DNA from: Neelides folsomi
Lineage: Eukaryota > Arthropoda > Collembola > Neelipleona > Neelidae
Length of the DNA stretch: 64,000 nucleotides
Direction: 5' to 3'
Assembly (NCBI GenBank): GCA_034687125.1
Contig: JAQGBZ010000025.1
Coordinates: forward strand, 310,001-374,000
In this document: in pieces, positions 60,875-64,000 of the stretch
Layout of the letters: each line of letters starts with the position of its first letter
Numbering within the stretch: position 1 is the stretch's first letter
Translations under genes and position numbers: made by a program
Notes under the pieces: model-generated
Seen by the model: the letters and a program-made list of their open reading frames with translations, nothing else
What the model was told of the DNA's origin: nothing
Database searches by the model: none

Positions 60875-62407
60875 ATGGAAGAAAATAAGTTGACTGAATC
60901 GGTAAGTTAATTATCTGAACTTCTGAACCAATACAATTAATTTTTCCACTCTTGATAAATGGTATTTAAAATTTTCCAATAATCTTATGATTTAAAGGAG
61001 GCTTCGACGTATTCTACGCCCGAATTTCTGACTCCTCCACCGAAGGTTTTGAACAAGCGGCTGAACGATTTGAAGATCTCAAAGAGTAATTTTCCGCCTA
61101 CGCCTCTGAATGTTCCAGCATCTCCTATGATGAAACAACTCGGATATGGAACTGGAATTAATGGTAATTAAATACATTTGTAATTCAAAGCCTAAGTAGA
61201 TAAAATTAAATTAAAGATTGCCATTTAATTTCAATTTAGTTTACATGCTCGAGCGTTCACCAAAAATATCCGGGGAAATTCGTTCCCCATGGGCCATTAA
61301 GAAATTGTCCAAGTTGTCGAACGTGAGGCAAGAAAGTTACAAGAGAAGACTTGAGCACGAGGCGAATTTTTTAAAGGAATTGGATCATCCAAACATCATT
61401 GGATTTCGGAGATTTACTTGTGACATTGAACCGATCCTGGCAATGGAAAAAGCTTCAAGCTCTCTTGATGATGTCATTCAGAAATGGATCGAAGAAGATT
61501 TCTTTGTTAATACAATTGAAACCCCGACGCCATTCCAAGCTCAAAAGATTGAAAGATTTATTCTTGACATTGGTTCAGCACTTGATTATCTTCACTTCAA
61601 GAAAAGGATGATTCACGGAGATATTAAAAGCCCTAATATTCTGTAATAATTTACAATTTAACTATCTTAATTTTCTTAATATTTTTTATTTAATTCGATC
61701 CTTCGATCAATTATTTATAATCGTAAAATCGCAATTATTTTTAATTTCTTATTAATAGTGTTTTTGGAGATTTTGGAGATTTTGACCAATTGAAGATTTG
61801 CGATTTTGGAGTTTCAAGGAGATTAAAGGAAGATGGGACTGTTGATGGCTATTATGTTGGAACTGAAATTTGGAATCCACTTGAAGTTATAATGGACCAT
61901 AAAGGTTATTTCCATTTTTTTAATTTGTATATCTTTTTAATTAATATCTTTTTGTTCTTTTTATTTCAGAAATTAAAACATATCCAATTACTCACAAAGC
62001 TGACATGTATCCTTTTGGATTGGTCATTTACGAAATGCTTTCACTCAAAACGCCACATTTTCCTTCAACCGACGATTCCGAGTTTGAAGACGACACTGAA
62101 GAATCTACCAAATCAGATTCTGTTGACGAAGCTAAATTCGATGCTCTTTTGGCTAAAAGAGTTGGTAATGCTTATTAAGATTTTATTTGCATTAATTTTT
62201 AATAATTATTTTTAATGTGGACATTTTGACCATTTTTGATTACAATGTTTTTCATTTGTTTTAGGCACAAGACCCAAGCTCCCAGATTTTGAATTTGACC
62301 AGAGCTATAATAAAATCCTTGAGATTTTCGCAATGTGTACAGAAATCGAACCTAACAAACGTCCTGATGCAAACCACGTTATTGAGCTATTAACCAAAGA
62401 GGCTTAA
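60875..62407 (+). CDS. PBK: PBK/TOPK-like mitotic protein kinase
   Basis: This is a 359-aa kinase of the PBK/TOPK family, dual-specificity MAPKK-like enzymes active in mitosis. Six exons in phase: 60875-60901, 60998-61163, 61240-61642, 61759-61904, 61970-62164 and 62265-62407. Before the domain stands NVPASPMMKQLGYGTGIN, matching human NIPASPFMQKLGFGTGVN. Kinase marks are the lysine in PWAIKKL, EAN..HPNIIGF for the C-helix and beta 4, HGDIKSPN as catalytic loop (HGD in place of HRD, as in PBK), CDFGVSRRL, and YVGTEIWNP. An acidic insert after TPHFPS matches the acidic loop of vertebrate PBK. The end, CTEIEPNKRPDANHVIE, fits subdomain XI. All catalytic residues are present. Confidence 0.92.
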
Positions 62408-63462
62408 AAGTATTTTTATGACAAGTTTTACTTACTTTTATATGCACTCATTAACTTTTTATATCATTTTTTAATTAATTTAAAATTCATTCACATTAAT
62501 TGTTACTTATTTCGTTAGGATATAATCATTTCATTTATGAATGTTTCATTTTAAGATCGAGACCAAAAACTTATATCAAACTCATTATATTTACATTCTT
62601 AGACTACTATTCTAATCGTAATTAATTTACATAGGTGTATCCTATGTAAAAAGTATAAGTTAGTTAAATAAATTAATTTTAAGAAGTAGTTTACAAATTA
62701 GGATTTTATTTAAAATACAAACTTATCTATTCATTAAGATTACAAATGATTGTACTCAAATTAAAGTTTATATTACAAATTTATTTGGCATAAATTATTA
62801 TTGTTACACCTTTAATAATTTTATTTGGTATAAATTATTGTTGTTACACCTTTAATAATAAATGTTACTTTATTACATCAATGTTTTTTACTTAATTTAT
62901 TCCAAAAGAAAAAGCAATATTATGTAATGTATTCCTCTGAAGGTTTTATCTAATCTAAAGGAATGTCTGAAGAACCCGTCTGTCGTCCTGACTTTTTTTA
63001 AACCCTTCGTCTTTTATAGTTCATTGAATGGTTCATTAAATCCACCAAAGCAGTGGAAAGGATCTATAGGGAGAAACATAAGAATTCCGTCCATTCATCG
63101 AAGGGTGGCAAAGTGGAAGATGTGAATTGTAGCAGGATGAGAAGCGTTTTTTATTCATTTCACCTCGCCGGTTGAGGTGTGGAAATGAACATTGGAATCA
63201 TTGGAATGCTTTATGTGTTTCATCCCTTGTTCATTGCCCTTGTAAGGTGTTCATTTCACAGTGGCGATTCTGAGTTTATTCTCAGTCTCTCCACCTTCTT
63301 CCCATTTCCCATCCCTTTGAGAAAAAGAGGAGCAATCGTAAGGAAATTGGCCTTCGTGAATTGCATTTAACTATTATAACATTCACACCTGTAGAGTCAA
63401 GTTCTCATTCACTCTCGTTTCTTTCCTATTCATTCAAACCACTTCAGTGGAGTGTCATCAAC
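62408..63462. other. spacer between PBK-like kinase and lectin gene
   Basis: About 1 kb of AT-rich DNA with no supported gene. A 40-bp tandem duplication lies at 62781-62860. The last 300 bp are less AT-rich and should contain the lectin promoter. Confidence 0.45.
62781..62860. repeat. tandem duplication of a 40-bp unit
   Basis: 62781-62820 and 62821-62860 are copies differing at about three or four positions; the unit begins TTATTTGG and contains GTTACACCTTTAATAAT. No function is suggested. Confidence 0.8.
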
Positions 63463-63944
63463 ATGAAGAACATTCTCATCTTTCCATATCTGCTCCTTTT
63501 CTTCATCTTGTCTATTTTGAGCTCTAAAATAGCAGCCGGTGAGGATTTTCATTCATCTTGTCACGTCAATTTAAATATAATGGAACGAAATTAACTTTAT
63601 TAACATTTTTCATCTTTTATGGTTTAGCAAATCCGAGGAATATAAAACTTGTTGCAATGAACGGGTAAGTACAAGTCACAATATAACCGAACACACTTTC
63701 TTATATGGGTTTTATTTACCTTAGATAAAGTTAATTTTAATCAGTTTTTGTTAATCATCAACAACAGTTTTTAATTGAATCTTTATTAGGAATCAATACT
63801 GGTTCTCTATTTCGAGTCCATATGCTCCAACACTCAATTTTCATTTGGCTTATCAATACTGTCGAACTCTTGGACTTCAATTGGTAACGCTTGAAACCCG
63901 AGAAGAAGTTGATATCATTGCTGAATATCTCCTATCCATAGAAG
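63463..63944 (+). CDS. secreted C-type-lectin-like protein, 3' end outside window
   Basis: Three exons are visible: 63463-63538, 63628-63664 and 63790-63944. The phases agree, and a further exon must follow beyond the donor at 63945 or the window end. Exon 1 encodes a signal peptide (hydrophobic IFPYLLLFFILSIL, probable cleavage after SKIAA). Exon 3 opens a C-type-lectin fold: NQYWFS, then FHLAYQYCRTLGLQLVTLET, the typical helix with Cys and the LVTLES-like motif, and EEVDIIAEYL. The WND/EPN ligand region, which would show calcium or sugar binding, is not in the window. Such proteins are often expanded and fast-evolving in arthropods. Confidence 0.75.
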
Positions 63945-64000
63945 GTTAAATCTTAAGTTAAATCTTAAAATCTACCGATTTTTGCTATAAGATGATATAT

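Noticed and set aside
1-64000. Search for tRNA, rRNA, CRISPR arrays and LTR or other virus-like elements
   Set aside because: No cloverleaf with paired A and B boxes, no regularly spaced repeats, and no reverse transcriptase, integrase, capsid or envelope motif was recognised on either strand by eye.

Overview
This window is nuclear DNA from a metazoan, most likely an arthropod. It is AT-rich. Genes are split into many short coding exons (23 to about 1,100 bp) by mostly short AT-rich GT-AG introns, and AT-rich spacers separate them. All coding regions were assembled by hand from splice sites, reading frame and protein family motifs. Exon phases close exactly in every complete model, but no transcript evidence was available. 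A LUBEL/HOIP-type linear-ubiquitin ligase, an invertebrate B0AT-type SLC6 transporter and a RIM scaffold fit Ecdysozoa/Arthropoda. A radial-spoke gene (RSPH3) implies motile axonemes, which argues against nematodes and against mites and copepods with aflagellate sperm. A springtail or another basal hexapod would fit, but this is a weak inference.

Layout: 251-1096 (+) is a small, unrecognised basic protein. 1203-5844 (-) is an ELOVL6-type fatty-acid elongase, convergent with the first gene. 7938-18094 (-) is a RIM (UNC-10) active-zone scaffold with zinc finger, PDZ and C2A; no C2B is visible and the 5' end is unresolved. 19513-27331 (-) is an SLC6 amino-acid transporter with two GC-AG introns. 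30017-41732 (+) is a 27-exon LUBEL/RNF31-like RBR E3 ligase. 44729-49766 (+) is tyrosine aminotransferase. 49.9-54.7 kb is an AT-rich stretch with no gene seen. 54726-57181 (-) is a short ZCCHC2/ZCCHC14-like CCHC zinc-knuckle protein, divergent from RSPH3 at 57825-59360 (+). 59704-60364 (-) is a TTC32-like TPR protein, divergent from a PBK/TOPK-like kinase at 60875-62407 (+). 63463 to past 63944 (+) is a secreted C-type-lectin-like protein cut by the window end.

Mobile DNA is limited to short Tc1/mariner-derived elements. One is a 550-bp internally deleted copy with a transposase C-terminal remnant and TA duplications, in a RIM intron. Three are tiny hairpin-like relatives in LUBEL introns. 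One is a different 240-bp TIR element at 6.6 kb, and one is a 120-bp palindromic element at 38.9 kb. No tRNA, rRNA, CRISPR array or retrovirus-like element was recognised.

The genes do not form a pathway. RIM and SLC6 are membrane or synaptic functions, LUBEL is immune/ubiquitin signalling, ELOVL and TAT are metabolism, RSPH3 is axonemal and PBK is mitotic signalling. The likely shared regulation is at the two close divergent pairs (ZCCHC-RSPH3 and TTC32-PBK) and the close convergent 3' ends.
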